Source: Gammaproteobacteria bacterium (GTDB lineage: Bacteria > Pseudomonadota > Gammaproteobacteria > Pseudomonadales > Azotimanducaceae). From it: 51,770 nucleotides of DNA. Below, piece by piece: positions 42,430-50,868 of the stretch; within the stretch, counting starts at the first letter, position 1, and the number at the start of each line of letters is the position of its first letter. The stretch lies in the NCBI GenBank assembly GCA_028821125.1, contig JAPPHD010000070.1:1-51770 (forward strand), written 5' to 3'. A model generated the notes under the pieces. That model worked only from the letters and a program-made list of their open reading frames with translations. It was not told the origin of the DNA and made no database searches. The position numbers and the translations under genes are program-made.

Positions 42430-42561
42430 CCTTCTACAGATCCGGAACAGGTTATAGCCAGATGATCGTTTAACTAAGTTAGCTCTTTTGACTGTGACCC
42501 TGCTTTGCTCTTTAATCGGCGCGAATCAGTTGCTTCTTGGACCACCGGGAATTCGCACAAT

Positions 42562-42996
42562 ATGGAGACTGCGGTCAAACCGCCCCTACCGATTCCGGAC
42601 GAGTTGACGGAGTTCTTCTGGGAGGGTGTGCGGGCGCACAAACTGATGATCCTGCGCTGTCGGAGCTGCGGCCATTTCATCCACTACCCCCGGCCTGTCT
42701 GTGAGAAGTGCCTGTCTGAAGACCTGGCTCCGGAGCAGGTCTCCGGGCGGGCCACGCTGTACAGCTACACCATCACCATGAAGCCCTGGCATCCGTTCTG
42801 GGTCGACAAGGTGCCCTATGTGCTCGCCACCGTCGAGCTGGCGGAGCAGAAGAACCTGAAGGTGCTGACCAACCTGGTCGAGTGCCCGCACGACACGATC
42901 GAGGTCGGCATGCCGGTGGAGGTAACGTTCTGCGAGGTGAGCGAAGAGCTTACCTTGCCGTTTTTCAGACCTGCAGGCGCCCGGGAAGATGCCTGA
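42562..42996 (+). CDS. DUF35 zinc-ribbon/OB-fold protein
   Basis: The 144-residue protein has a rubredoxin-like zinc ribbon (C33, C36, C47, C50; RCRSCGHFIHYPRPVCEKC) followed by an OB-fold (ATLYSYTITMKPWHPFW, VLATVELAEQ). Such proteins bind CoA esters and pair with thiolase-like enzymes, e.g. ChsH2-Ltp2 in sterol side-chain cleavage. ATG at 42562 is chosen because it begins the conserved helical region; the frame from 42505 adds nothing. Its stop overlaps the thiolase start by eight bases, implying a fixed complex. Confidence 0.88.
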   Translation: METAVKPPLPIPDELTEFFWEGVRAHKLMILRCRSCGHFIHYPRPVCEKCLSEDLAPEQVSGRATLYSYTITMKPWHPFWVDKVPYVLATVELAEQKNLKVLTNLVECPHDTIEVGMPVEVTFCEVSEELTLPFFRPAGAREDA

Positions 42997-44155
42997 AACT
43001 CCCCGCGTGGCAGCGGTCGGGGTCGGCTACTCGACAACCGGGCGAAGGACCGGCCTGACTTCCCGGCAACTGGCCGTTCAGGCTTGCAGGGCAGCCATGG
43101 CCGATGCGGGTATCGACGCGGCGGGCATCGACGGCATAGCGGTGCTCTGGAATCCCGCGGGTCCGGCGCCGCCCGGCCTCGATGAGGTGAATGCGCTGGA
43201 CCTGGCGCAGATGACGGGCTGTGTTCCGGTCAACTGGCATGTCAACGGTGTGGGTCCGGCCTACATCGGCCCGGCACTGCAAGCCATCGCCGCCATTCGC
43301 GCGGGTTTCTGTCATACCTGCATAACCGTGCGGGTGATCAACCAGCGCCTGAGCGGGTCGGAACTGCAGGCTGGGGCTGACTCGACGCCGTCCTCGGGGG
43401 ACGAGCAGTTCCGGCGGCCGTTCGGGCAACTGCTGCCGTTGCAGGCGATTGCGGCAATGCCCATGCAGCGTCACATGGCGGTATACGGAACCACCGAGGA
43501 GCAGTTCGCGCAGCACGCCGTGACCCAGCGCTACCACGCAACGTTGAACGAAGACGCCATCTTCCGCGATCCGCTCACGGTCGACGATTTCCTGGCCATG
43601 CCCTACCTGTGCACGCCGTTGCGCATCCTGGACTGCGACTACCCGGTCGACTCGGGGTCGGCGGTGATCTATACCACCGAGGAGCGGGCCAGGAACCTCC
43701 GACAGAAGCCGGTTTTCGTCGAGTCCGCGGCGTTTTCGGGTACCGGTTACATGGCGTTCGAAATCGAGGACATGGTGAAAAACGCGCCGTTTCACACCGG
43801 AAAACACCTGTGGGAGCGAACCGACCTCAAACCGGCGGACGTGGACTGCGCCCAGCTCTACGACGGCTTTTCTATCATTACCTTCCAGTGGCTGGAGGGG
43901 CTGGGCTTCTGCGAGCCCGGAGAGTCAGGGCCCTTCATCGAAGCCGGAAACACCCGGCTCGGGGGCAGCCTGCCGCTGAACACCGATGGCGGAGCCTGCA
44001 ACGTGGGCCGGCGCCACGGCACCAACTTCTGCATTGAGTCGGTACGCCAGCTTCGCGGTCAGTGCGGTGCGCGGCAGGTGCCCGGCGCCAACGTGGCGGT
44101 GTGGGCGAACGCGGTCGGCCCTTTCGGCGGCGCCGTGCTGATGATCGGGGAATAA
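42989..44155 (+). CDS. Thiolase-like (Ltp2/SCP-x type) lyase or lipid-transfer thiolase
   Basis: The 388-residue protein has the thiolase-superfamily layout: AVQACRAAMADAGIDAAGIDGIAVLW, then the position of the nucleophilic Cys (VNWHVNGVGPAYIGPALQAI) with no Cys, and a C-terminal LNTDGGACNVGRRHGTNFCI containing the conserved His. Lack of the nucleophile and an overlapping DUF35 gene match Ltp2-type retro-aldolases that release a ketone from a 17-hydroxy or 3-hydroxy-acyl-CoA. The stop of DUF35 and the ATG overlap (ATGCCTGA). The exact reaction is inferred. Confidence 0.82.
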   Translation: MPETPRVAAVGVGYSTTGRRTGLTSRQLAVQACRAAMADAGIDAAGIDGIAVLWNPAGPAPPGLDEVNALDLAQMTGCVPVNWHVNGVGPAYIGPALQAIAAIRAGFCHTCITVRVINQRLSGSELQAGADSTPSSGDEQFRRPFGQLLPLQAIAAMPMQRHMAVYGTTEEQFAQHAVTQRYHATLNEDAIFRDPLTVDDFLAMPYLCTPLRILDCDYPVDSGSAVIYTTEERARNLRQKPVFVESAAFSGTGYMAFEIEDMVKNAPFHTGKHLWERTDLKPADVDCAQLYDGFSIITFQWLEGLGFCEPGESGPFIEAGNTRLGGSLPLNTDGGACNVGRRHGTNFCIESVRQLRGQCGARQVPGANVAVWANAVGPFGGAVLMIGE

Positions 44156-44258
44156 AGATAGAGCAAATTTCCCACGGTCTTTTCAGCCATTGCCCATAGC
44201 GCGTGCCCTGGCACTTGCCTGATGCTGCCCAAGAACGAGCACCCGGGAGCAGTGTCTG

Positions 44259-45170
44259 GTGAATACGGTCAGTCACGATCAGAACTTCAAGAACCTGATT
44301 CTCGACTATCCGCGCGATGCCCTGGCGTTTTTCGCCCCTGAAGAAGCACCCGCCCCCAACGATCAGGTGCGCGTCGTCCCGGCGCGGCAGGAACAGCTCA
44401 AGGAACGTCTGGGCAATCGCTTTCGCGAACTGGATGTGCCGCTACTCGTGGAGTGGGCCGACGGCCGCCGGGAGGCGGTGCTGTTCGTGCTCGAAGAAGA
44501 ATCCGACGCCCGGCGCTTCTCCCTGCACCGGCTGGCGCACTACTGTCTCGACCTCGCCGAACTGTTCGAGACCGACCGCGTGGTGCCGGTCGCCATCTTT
44601 CTGCGGCAAGCGGAGACGGCTCCCACGTCGCTCAACCTGGGCACCGAACGCCGTCGCTATCTCACGTTCGACACGCTCGCCTGCAAGCTCAGGGAGATAC
44701 CCGCCGAGCGCTGGCGGCAGAGCGACAACCTGGTGGCGCGGGTCAACCTGCCGAACCTGCAAAGCCCGCGAGGCCGTAGGATTGAGGTCTATGCCGAGGC
44801 GGTCCGGGGATTGCTGGCGTTGGAGCGGGACGGCGACAGGCGGGCCAAGTACATCGAATTCATCGACATCTACGCCGGCCTCACTGACAATGAGTACCGG
44901 CGCTATCAACGGCAGTATCGCGAGGAGAGTTCCACCATGGCAGGAGTCATCGCACGGGCCCGCGAAGAGGGCATGGAGCAGGGCATGCAGCAGGGTCGCG
45001 TCGAGGGGGAGCGTGCGCTACTCGAACGGCAACTGCGACGGCGGTTCGGCCTCCTGTCGCCCAAAGTCGCTGAAAGGCTGGGTCAGGCGTCCGCCGCCGA
45101 TCTGGAAACCTGGGCCGAAAACGTACTTGACGCGCCAACGCTTGACGACGTATTCGAATCCACTCGGTAG
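44259..45170 (+). CDS. Rpn/PD-(D/E)XK-like nuclease with DUF4351 tail
   Basis: The 303-residue product begins HDQNFKNLILDYPRDALAFF and LLVEWADGRREAVLFVLEEES, the pattern of Rpn-family transposase-like nucleases. A charged, partly repetitive linker (REEGMEQGMQQGRVEGERAL) leads to RQLRRRFGLLSPKVAERL and the DUF4351-type end WAENVLDAPTLDDVFES. Family members promote recombination or act in phage defence. GTG at 44259 is preceded by GGGAGC. A second 303-codon frame overlaps it (44317-45228) but has no protein-like features. It stands alone between catabolic genes and may be mobile. Confidence 0.75.
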   Translation: MNTVSHDQNFKNLILDYPRDALAFFAPEEAPAPNDQVRVVPARQEQLKERLGNRFRELDVPLLVEWADGRREAVLFVLEEESDARRFSLHRLAHYCLDLAELFETDRVVPVAIFLRQAETAPTSLNLGTERRRYLTFDTLACKLREIPAERWRQSDNLVARVNLPNLQSPRGRRIEVYAEAVRGLLALERDGDRRAKYIEFIDIYAGLTDNEYRRYQRQYREESSTMAGVIARAREEGMEQGMQQGRVEGERALLERQLRRRFGLLSPKVAERLGQASAADLETWAENVLDAPTLDDVFESTR

Positions 45171-45187
45171 CTTGGAACTTCGGTCGA

Positions 45188-45224
45188 GGGTTTCATCCCC
45201 CGTGCAGTTGCATACGGGGAACCC
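45188..45224. terminator. Hairpin between convergent genes
   Basis: GGGTT (45188-45192) pairs with AACCC (45220-45224), and CCCCGT (45198-45203) pairs with ACGGGG (45214-45219), giving an interrupted stem. It lies in the 73-bp gap between the convergent Rpn-like and SDR genes and could stop transcription from either side. No long T run follows. Confidence 0.4.
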
Positions 45225-45243
45225 ATGAACACGGTCCCGCGGG

Positions 45244-46068
45244 TCAGTCCAAGCCGAGCATCGCCTTGATCGGCGCCGATTCGAACGCATCGGTGGCGCC
45301 TGCGCCGACCTGCCCCTGATCCACGAGCAGGTTGGCGCCGTTGATGCCGCTTGCGGCATCGCTGCCGAGAAACAGGAGCGTGGTCGCCATCTCGTCCGTG
45401 GTGAGGGTCGGCACGCCGGCGGCATCACGATAGTCCTGGCCGAAGGCGAGCCAGATGTCGGCGTTGGCCCGGGCCAGTGGTGTGTCCGTGGGGCCGGGTT
45501 GGATGGCGTTGATGCGTATCCCCCGCTGGAGCATGGGGAACGCCTGGCGCGCCACGTAGGCGCTCATGGCCATCTTGCTGAAACTGTAGTTGTCGGTGCC
45601 TTCGTGCGCGTCGATCCAGGCTGTCGCCGCTTCCCAGTCGGGCGCATCGAGAAAATCCAGAACACCGGCCAATTGCCGTGTCCAGGGAAGGCCGGCCACG
45701 GAGGAAATCATGACGATGGAGGCGCCGCGCCCGAGTCGGCCGCTGTCAGTCAACGCCTCGACCAGATACCGCTGCGAGGTAAAGTTGATCAGGACGATGT
45801 CGGGTGTGCCGTCGGCGACCCCTGCGCAGGCGAACACCGTGTGAATTTCGCCGTCGAGTTGGCCGATGGCCTCATCGACGCTCGCCCGGTCGCGCAGGTC
45901 CACCCGGACGGCGGCGTCCACGGCGTAGTCGATCTCGGCCACGTCCATAGCCGTGACCCGCGCCCCCTGTGACCTGGCCTGCCGTGCGGCGGCCGCCCCC
46001 ATGCCGGTGGCGGCCCCGACCACCAACACGTGCTTGCCCTCATAGCCCAGGAATGTATCGCCCATCAT
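45244..46068 (-). CDS. SDR, 3-alpha-hydroxysteroid-dehydrogenase-like
   Basis: The 274-residue protein has GAATGMGAAAARQARSQGA (cofactor), a variable segment of about 25 residues before catalysis, S122/S123, Y161 and K165 (YSFSK), and C-terminal RINAIQPGPTDTPL. Short beta-3 loops with DLRDRASVDEAI and the YSFSKMA motif are seen in 3-alpha-HSD/carbonyl reductase-type SDRs. It would oxidise a secondary alcohol. Convergent with the Rpn gene and divergent from the GntR regulator, which may control it. Confidence 0.85.
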   Translation of the reverse strand: MMGDTFLGYEGKHVLVVGAATGMGAAAARQARSQGARVTAMDVAEIDYAVDAAVRVDLRDRASVDEAIGQLDGEIHTVFACAGVADGTPDIVLINFTSQRYLVEALTDSGRLGRGASIVMISSVAGLPWTRQLAGVLDFLDAPDWEAATAWIDAHEGTDNYSFSKMAMSAYVARQAFPMLQRGIRINAIQPGPTDTPLARANADIWLAFGQDYRDAAGVPTLTTDEMATTLLFLGSDAASGINGANLLVDQGQVGAGATDAFESAPIKAMLGLD

Positions 46069-46228
46069 GGTCCCCGATCAGCTAACGTCTCTAAACAAGT
46101 ACACAACAAACATCGGGGATCGGCAACCCGGACGTTGAATGCCGGTGCGACAGCGAAAACGCTCGCCGGCTTTTGCTTTTCCTTGCGACCCTGGCATACA
46201 TTACGGCACTGCGCTCGTTGGCGGAAGA

Positions 46229-46978
46229 ATGAAGAATCAGGAGACGGCAGAGGCAACGTCGGTCACGTTCCAGGCAGCCGTACAGTTGCGCAAGCGGGCG
46301 CTCGCGGTGGAAGAGGGGAGCTTTCTCGGCTCTGAAGAGGAACTGATGGAGGCGCTCGGCGTGAGCCGGCCGACCTTCCGCCAGGTGGCGCGCCTGTTGG
46401 CCCACGAACAGGTTCTCACCATAAAGCGGGGTGTCGGCGGCGGGTTCTTCGCCCGGCGTCCGACGCTCAACACCGTCAGCCGGGCGGTGGCCGCCTACCT
46501 CAATTCCCGCCAGACCTCGTTGCAGCAGGTTCTGGAGGCCGCCCAGGGCGTGTTTCGCATGGGAGTGGAACTGGCGGTAGCGAGTGACGATACGGCGGCG
46601 AGAAAGCGGTTGGCCCGATTGCGGGAAAAACTGGTTGCCGAGGACGGGCGCCAGCAGTCGGCGCGGCAGCTATTGGCATTGGAATCGGAACTCGAGGGCA
46701 TTCTTGGCGCACTGAGCGGCAATCCGGCCATCGAGTTGAGCCTGACCATGTTCAACCAGTTCGGCGCCGAGCAGTCCACCACCAAGCTCTATGCCGGTCA
46801 TCCCGAACGCATACAGGCATGGAACAGGGCATCGATTGGCTGCGTGGATGCGATTCTGGCGAAGGATCAACGGGCCGCGCGCAATCGTTTTGCCGAGCGG
46901 TCCGACTTGCTGCAGCAATGGATTGCCGCTGAACTCGGCGATGCAGGCAAGCGGCCGAGGGCGGCCGCGGCCAAGTAA
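46229..46978 (+). CDS. FadR-type GntR-family transcription regulator
   Basis: The 249-residue protein has an N-terminal winged helix (SEEELMEALGVSRPTFRQVARLLAHEQVLTIKRGVGGGFF) and an all-helical FCD-like effector domain. FadR-like members bind acyl-CoA or organic acids and repress catabolic genes. ATG at 46229 has GGCGGAAGA just upstream; the longer frame from 46139 lacks support. It is divergent from the SDR at 45244-46068 and precedes an acyl-CoA dehydrogenase and an SDR, so these are the likely targets. Confidence 0.85.
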   Translation: MKNQETAEATSVTFQAAVQLRKRALAVEEGSFLGSEEELMEALGVSRPTFRQVARLLAHEQVLTIKRGVGGGFFARRPTLNTVSRAVAAYLNSRQTSLQQVLEAAQGVFRMGVELAVASDDTAARKRLARLREKLVAEDGRQQSARQLLALESELEGILGALSGNPAIELSLTMFNQFGAEQSTTKLYAGHPERIQAWNRASIGCVDAILAKDQRAARNRFAERSDLLQQWIAAELGDAGKRPRAAAAK

Positions 46979-47055
46979 ACCTCGTATCAGTGACTTTTGC
47001 CGTTGCCGGAGGCGCGCCGGCCGGCAGTGAAAACAATCAACCAGGGAGGGCGACC

Positions 47056-48282
47056 GTGATCGACTTCGAGATTCCTGAAGAACACAAGCAACTGGGGCTG
47101 CGCTACCGCGAGTTTGTGGAAACGCATTGCGTACCGGCAGAGGCGCAGTTGCGCAGCCGCCCCGTCAAAGAAATTCTCAAGGAACTGCATGCCCAGGCGA
47201 AAGCCGATGGCCTTTGGTGCCCGCACATGCCGAAGGAGTGGGGCGGCCTGGGCCTGGGGCCCTTGGCCATGGCCATCGTGCAATACGAACTCGGCGGCAG
47301 CCCGCTGGGCGACCTTGCCGTGAATACGCAGGGGTCCGATGACGCCACCATGCTCACCATCGCCCGCTACGGTACCGAGGCACAGAAGAAGAAGTACCTG
47401 GTGCCGCTGGTGAACGGCGATGCCCGGGTCTGTTATTCGATGACCGAGCGCGCCGCCGGCGGCGATGCGACCGGGCTGCAGACCACGGCGGTGCGCGATG
47501 GCGGCAACTGGGTATTGAACGGCGAAAAGTGGTTCACGAGCCTGGCCAACATCGCCGACTTCGCCGTGGTGCTTGCCAAAACCAATCCCGACAATTCGCG
47601 CCACGAGCAGTTCAGCGCCTTTCTGGTGGATCTGCCCAATCCGGCCTACGAGGTGCTGCGCAACATTCCGGTGATGGGCCACGACGAGAAGCACTACGAG
47701 GAGTTCGGCGGGCATTGCGAGATCAGGATCGACAACCTGGTGCTGGCGGCCGATGCCATCCTTGGGGAGCCGGGCCAGGGATTCGCCCTGGGCCAGCACC
47801 GGCTCGGCTATGGCCGGTTGCGTCATGGCATGCGCAACATCGGGCTGGCACAGAAGGCGCTGGACCTCGCGGTGGGCCACGCAACGCAGCGGGTCACCTT
47901 CGGGCAGCCCGTGGCCGACCGGCAAGGCATCCAGTTCATGCTTGCCGAGTGTGCCGAGGAGATCTATCAGGCGCGCCTCATGGTGCTGCACCTCGCCTAC
48001 AAGATGGAGAACGGCAAGGAATTGCGCCAGGAGAACTCGATTGCCAAGGTGTTTCTGCCGCGCATGATCCACAAGGTGGTCGATACCGCGCTGCAACTGC
48101 ACGGCGCCCTCGGCTACACGCACGATACGCCGATTGCGCGCTGGTACACCGGGATTCGCGCGCAACGGCTGGTGGATGGGCCGGATGAAGTGCACAAGTG
48201 GCGGATCGGGCGCAATGTGGTCAAGGCTTTCGAGAAGCACGGCACGACCGCTTCGGCCTGCGGCGGCGACCTGTTCTACTAG
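47056..48282 (+). CDS. Acyl-CoA dehydrogenase, ACAD10/11-like
   Basis: The 408-residue flavoprotein has YSMTERAAGGDATG (FAD/CoA region), WFTSLANIADFAVVLAKTNP, GYGRLRHGMRNIG and ALGYTHDTPIARWYTGIRAQRLVDGPDEVHKWRIG. The DGPDEVH motif, with Asp as catalytic base, is typical of ACAD10/11-type dehydrogenases rather than short-chain ones with Glu. GTG at 47056 (IDFEIPEEHK) has GGGAGGG five bases upstream. It desaturates an acyl-CoA, possibly a 4-hydroxy or branched acid. Confidence 0.9.
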   Translation: MIDFEIPEEHKQLGLRYREFVETHCVPAEAQLRSRPVKEILKELHAQAKADGLWCPHMPKEWGGLGLGPLAMAIVQYELGGSPLGDLAVNTQGSDDATMLTIARYGTEAQKKKYLVPLVNGDARVCYSMTERAAGGDATGLQTTAVRDGGNWVLNGEKWFTSLANIADFAVVLAKTNPDNSRHEQFSAFLVDLPNPAYEVLRNIPVMGHDEKHYEEFGGHCEIRIDNLVLAADAILGEPGQGFALGQHRLGYGRLRHGMRNIGLAQKALDLAVGHATQRVTFGQPVADRQGIQFMLAECAEEIYQARLMVLHLAYKMENGKELRQENSIAKVFLPRMIHKVVDTALQLHGALGYTHDTPIARWYTGIRAQRLVDGPDEVHKWRIGRNVVKAFEKHGTTASACGGDLFY

Positions 48283-48339
48283 CTTTCTCGCTCGCGGATC
48301 AGGGTATTGAAAGAGCCAGGTTTGCACCCGGTCACTGCT

Positions 48340-48357
48340 GCCCCGTCGGGCCGGGGC
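48340..48357 (+). terminator. GC-rich hairpin after the acyl-CoA dehydrogenase
   Basis: GCCCCG (48340-48345), loop TCGGGC, and CGGGGC (48352-48357) form a six-pair stem. It is followed by an AT-rich TAGATTTTTC segment (48368-48377). It lies between two codirectional genes and may be a weak terminator. Confidence 0.4.
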
Positions 48358-48404
48358 ATAGTCCGGTTAGATTTTTCAACTATTCGTTCGAAAGGAGCAC
48401 GGTT

Positions 48405-49184
48405 GTGGATGAGCATGCGATAGCGAGCGTTTTCGACATGACCGGCAAGGTGGCGCTGGTCACCGGTGGCAGCCGGGGGCTCGGCAGGGAGATGGTGCTG
48501 GCGTTCGCCAGGGCCGGGGCCGATGTCGTCATTTCCAGCCGCAAGCGCGGCAACTGCGAAGCGTTGGCTGCACAGGTCGAGTCCACGACCGGAAGGCGGG
48601 CGCTGGCGGTCGGCGCGCACACCGGCAACTGGGAGGACATGGAGCGCCTGGCCTCGGTTGCATACGAGGAGTTCGGCCACGTGGACGTGCTGGTGAACAA
48701 TGCCGGCATGTCGCCGATCTACGACCGCGTCACGGACGTAACCGAAGCGCTCTACGACAAGGTGATGGCGGTGAACATGAAAGGCCACTTCCGGCTGGCG
48801 GCGCTCATCGGCACGCGCATGGCCGAGGGCGATGGAGGTTCCATCATCTTCGTCTCCAGCGGCGGAGCCCTCACGCCCACGCCCAACATCATTCCCTATG
48901 CCGCGGCGAAAGCCGGGCTGCATGCCATGACCACGGGCTTTGCCTGGGCCTTCGCCCCCAGGGTGAGGGTGAACTGCCTCATGCCGGGGCCCTTTCTCAC
49001 CGACATCTCCAAGGCATGGGACCTGGAAGCTGCGACGGCGCGGGCCCGGGAGGGCCACGTGCTGCAGCGGCTCGGCAAGCCCCACGAGATTGTTGGCGCC
49101 GCCCTGTTTCTCGCTTCGAACGCCTCGAGTTTCACCTCGGGGAGTGTCGTCTCGGCGACGGGGGGATCCGAGTTCAAGCACTGA
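48405..49184 (+). CDS. SDR oxidoreductase (3-oxoacyl reductase/gluconate-5-dehydrogenase-like)
   Basis: The 259-residue enzyme has TGGSRGLG (20-27), NNAG (98-101), S152, Y165 and K169 (YAAAK), and C-terminal ASNASSFTSGSVVSATGG. It is a classical SDR, most likely NADP-linked and acting on an alcohol or oxoacyl thioester. GTG at 48405 has AAAGGAG seven bases upstream; the longer frame starting in the previous gene is a shadow. Together with the acyl-CoA dehydrogenase upstream and the regulator before it, it probably forms a control unit. Confidence 0.88.
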   Translation: MDEHAIASVFDMTGKVALVTGGSRGLGREMVLAFARAGADVVISSRKRGNCEALAAQVESTTGRRALAVGAHTGNWEDMERLASVAYEEFGHVDVLVNNAGMSPIYDRVTDVTEALYDKVMAVNMKGHFRLAALIGTRMAEGDGGSIIFVSSGGALTPTPNIIPYAAAKAGLHAMTTGFAWAFAPRVRVNCLMPGPFLTDISKAWDLEAATARAREGHVLQRLGKPHEIVGAALFLASNASSFTSGSVVSATGGSEFKH

Positions 49185-49287
49185 CCGGGTGCAATCCCGG
49201 CTCAGTCAGGCACTGTTTTCCGCCGGGAATCAGTACGGTCGCGCGCCAGCCGGTTCGACCCTCTGTCCGGTACTGCCCGACCCTGGG

Positions 49288-49920
49288 TCAGGAGTTGGCG
49301 GACCAAGCCTCGAGTATCGACCGGGTAGGCGTCACACGAGCCAGGTACTTGATCGTGTGCCGCATTACCTGGTCCTGGTATTCCATGGGCGTTCCCGCTA
49401 CCGCGTCGGACGGCACCACCACGTCGTAACCCCGGTTGGCGAGATCCATCACGCTGTTGGTGATGCCCACGTTGAGCGAAACGCCGACCACTACCACGGT
49501 GCTCACGCTCAGGATGCGCAGCACCGGGTCGATGCCGCTGTCGTGCACCGCGCCCATGCCGTGCAGGCGGGTCATGACCAGGTCGCGCTCGTCCGGGCCC
49601 AGTTCGGGCACCACGTGGCAACCGGGCTGAAGCCGGCTGTCGGGGTCGGGCGGAGCGTCCGCATCGGGCAGCACGCCACGGCGCTGGTAGAGGACGATGT
49701 TGCGATTGCGCGCCAGCGAGTCGCGGCGGAAATGCTTGACGGCGTGCAGCACCGGTACGCCTGCCCGACGGGCCGCATCGGCGAGGCTGACGATGTTGCC
49801 GAGGATGCTACGGGCGTTCTCGGCCAGGTCGCCACCGGCATCGAGGACGCTCGACTGCACTTCGTTGGTGAGCAGCGCCGTGTGGTTCGGGTTGACCAGG
49901 GATGTGACGTCGAATGGCAT
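49288..49920 (-). CDS. Isochorismatase-like protein lacking the usual catalytic triad
   Basis: The 210-residue protein has the isochorismatase/cysteine hydrolase fold pattern: TALLTNEVQSSVL, RAGVPVLHAVKHFRRD, GVSLNVGITNSVMDLANRGYDVVVPSDAVAG. However the three catalytic positions look altered: the N-terminal Asp is N19/E20, the Lys before the third strand appears as Arg (near 118), and the nucleophilic Cys is absent (GVSLNVGI). Related families with this sequence exist and may bind rather than hydrolyse. ATG at 49920 has AGAAGAG upstream. The gene is convergent with the SDR and divergent from the NTF2-like gene. Confidence 0.8.
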   Translation of the reverse strand: MPFDVTSLVNPNHTALLTNEVQSSVLDAGGDLAENARSILGNIVSLADAARRAGVPVLHAVKHFRRDSLARNRNIVLYQRRGVLPDADAPPDPDSRLQPGCHVVPELGPDERDLVMTRLHGMGAVHDSGIDPVLRILSVSTVVVVGVSLNVGITNSVMDLANRGYDVVVPSDAVAGTPMEYQDQVMRHTIKYLARVTPTRSILEAWSANS

Positions 49921-50116
49921 GCTGTGACTCTTCTGATCGGCGCCGATGCGCAGCCGGCGCCGGATTGGTCCGGCCGGGCAGGTTAGCACACCGGTGCGTG
50001 CGGCCATCGACGCGGGGACGAGCGCCGCCCGAACCGGACTCTTCCCAAGTGGCGGCCGTTTGCGCACCATGTCGGCAACCGAGACTCGACCCGATCCAAC
50101 CGCGAGGGAGGCGACC

Positions 50117-50554
50117 ATGACGCCGGAACAGGCATTGGCCCGCGAGGCCATCAGGCACACCATGTCCATCTACAACACCGAAGGGGACAGGGGCCGCCTG
50201 GAAGGCCTGGCCTCCGCGTTCCTCGAGGACGGCGTGCTCGAGACCGGGTCGGGCACGTTTCGGGGGCGGGCCGCCATCGTCGAAGGACTGGGAACGGGCA
50301 TAGCCAAACGTGCTGGCGACCCGGAACGTGGCGTGGGGTTCGTGCGTCACAACCTGACCACCAGCCGCATCGAGTTCGTCTCCGACAGTGAAGCCAGGTG
50401 CTGGACCTACTTCATCGTCTACACCCGGTTCGGGCCCGACCACATGGGTACCTATGTCGACCGTTTCAGCAAGAGCGGCGAGCGCTGGCTGATCGCCAAC
50501 CGGCGGGTGAAGCTGCATTGGAACAACCCTGCTTCCACCTATCACGACGGTTAA
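50117..50554 (+). CDS. SnoaL/NTF2-like protein
   Basis: The 145-residue protein has an opening helix (EQALAREAIRHTMSIYNTEGDRG), then FLEDGVLETGSGTFRGRAAI and HNLTTSRIEFVSDSEARCWT, typical of the SnoaL-like NTF2 superfamily. C-terminal GTYVDRFSKSGERWLIANRR is conserved in the ring-hydroxylating beta-subunit-like clan. It may isomerise, hydrate or bind a small lipid-like molecule. ATG at 50117 has GGGAGG six bases upstream; the reading from 49946 is a shadow. Confidence 0.85.
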   Translation: MTPEQALAREAIRHTMSIYNTEGDRGRLEGLASAFLEDGVLETGSGTFRGRAAIVEGLGTGIAKRAGDPERGVGFVRHNLTTSRIEFVSDSEARCWTYFIVYTRFGPDHMGTYVDRFSKSGERWLIANRRVKLHWNNPASTYHDG

Positions 50555-50868
50555 CGAGGTGATGCTGCTGACCAACGAGAGGGCGGTCGTCGGCCATACC
50601 GTTGATTCGTTTGCAATCTTGATCCGTGGACAAGAGGAGCAGCCGGGTCGGCTGGGGTCGACCGCCCGGCCGCCTTGACTCAATTAGAGAAACCCTATTT
50701 TAATTAGTTATACGAATTCGAATGGCTATCCGCCCGGCAAGGACCTGGGTGGCTTTGACCGACACAATCGCCGCACGCGTTGGGAGCCTGAATGAACCCG
50801 CCGGACAGTCCCCACGCCGGGCCCCGGGCCGATTGGCGTACACTTGCCGAGCTTGCGGGAGGCGCGTC
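50555..50868. promoter_or_regulatory. 314-bp intergenic region with AT-rich promoter segment
   Basis: No gene is evident. An AT-rich segment (50676-50725) includes ACTCAATTAG (50678-50687), shared with 33038-33047, and TTTTAATTAGTTATACG. It probably drives the acyl-CoA dehydrogenase gene starting at 50869, but the distance to the ATG is about 150 bases. Confidence 0.35.

Noticed and set aside
29402-44155. Complete sterol degradation cluster
   Set aside because: P450s, CoA-transferases and an Ltp2-like pair are suggestive, but no ring-degradation gene (KstD, Hsa, KshAB type) is present, so only a general hydrophobic-acid pathway is claimed.
44317-45228. Second 303-codon frame over the Rpn-like gene
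   Set aside because: Its composition (Arg/Ser/Trp-rich) is typical of a shifted frame; the family motifs are in the frame starting at 44259.
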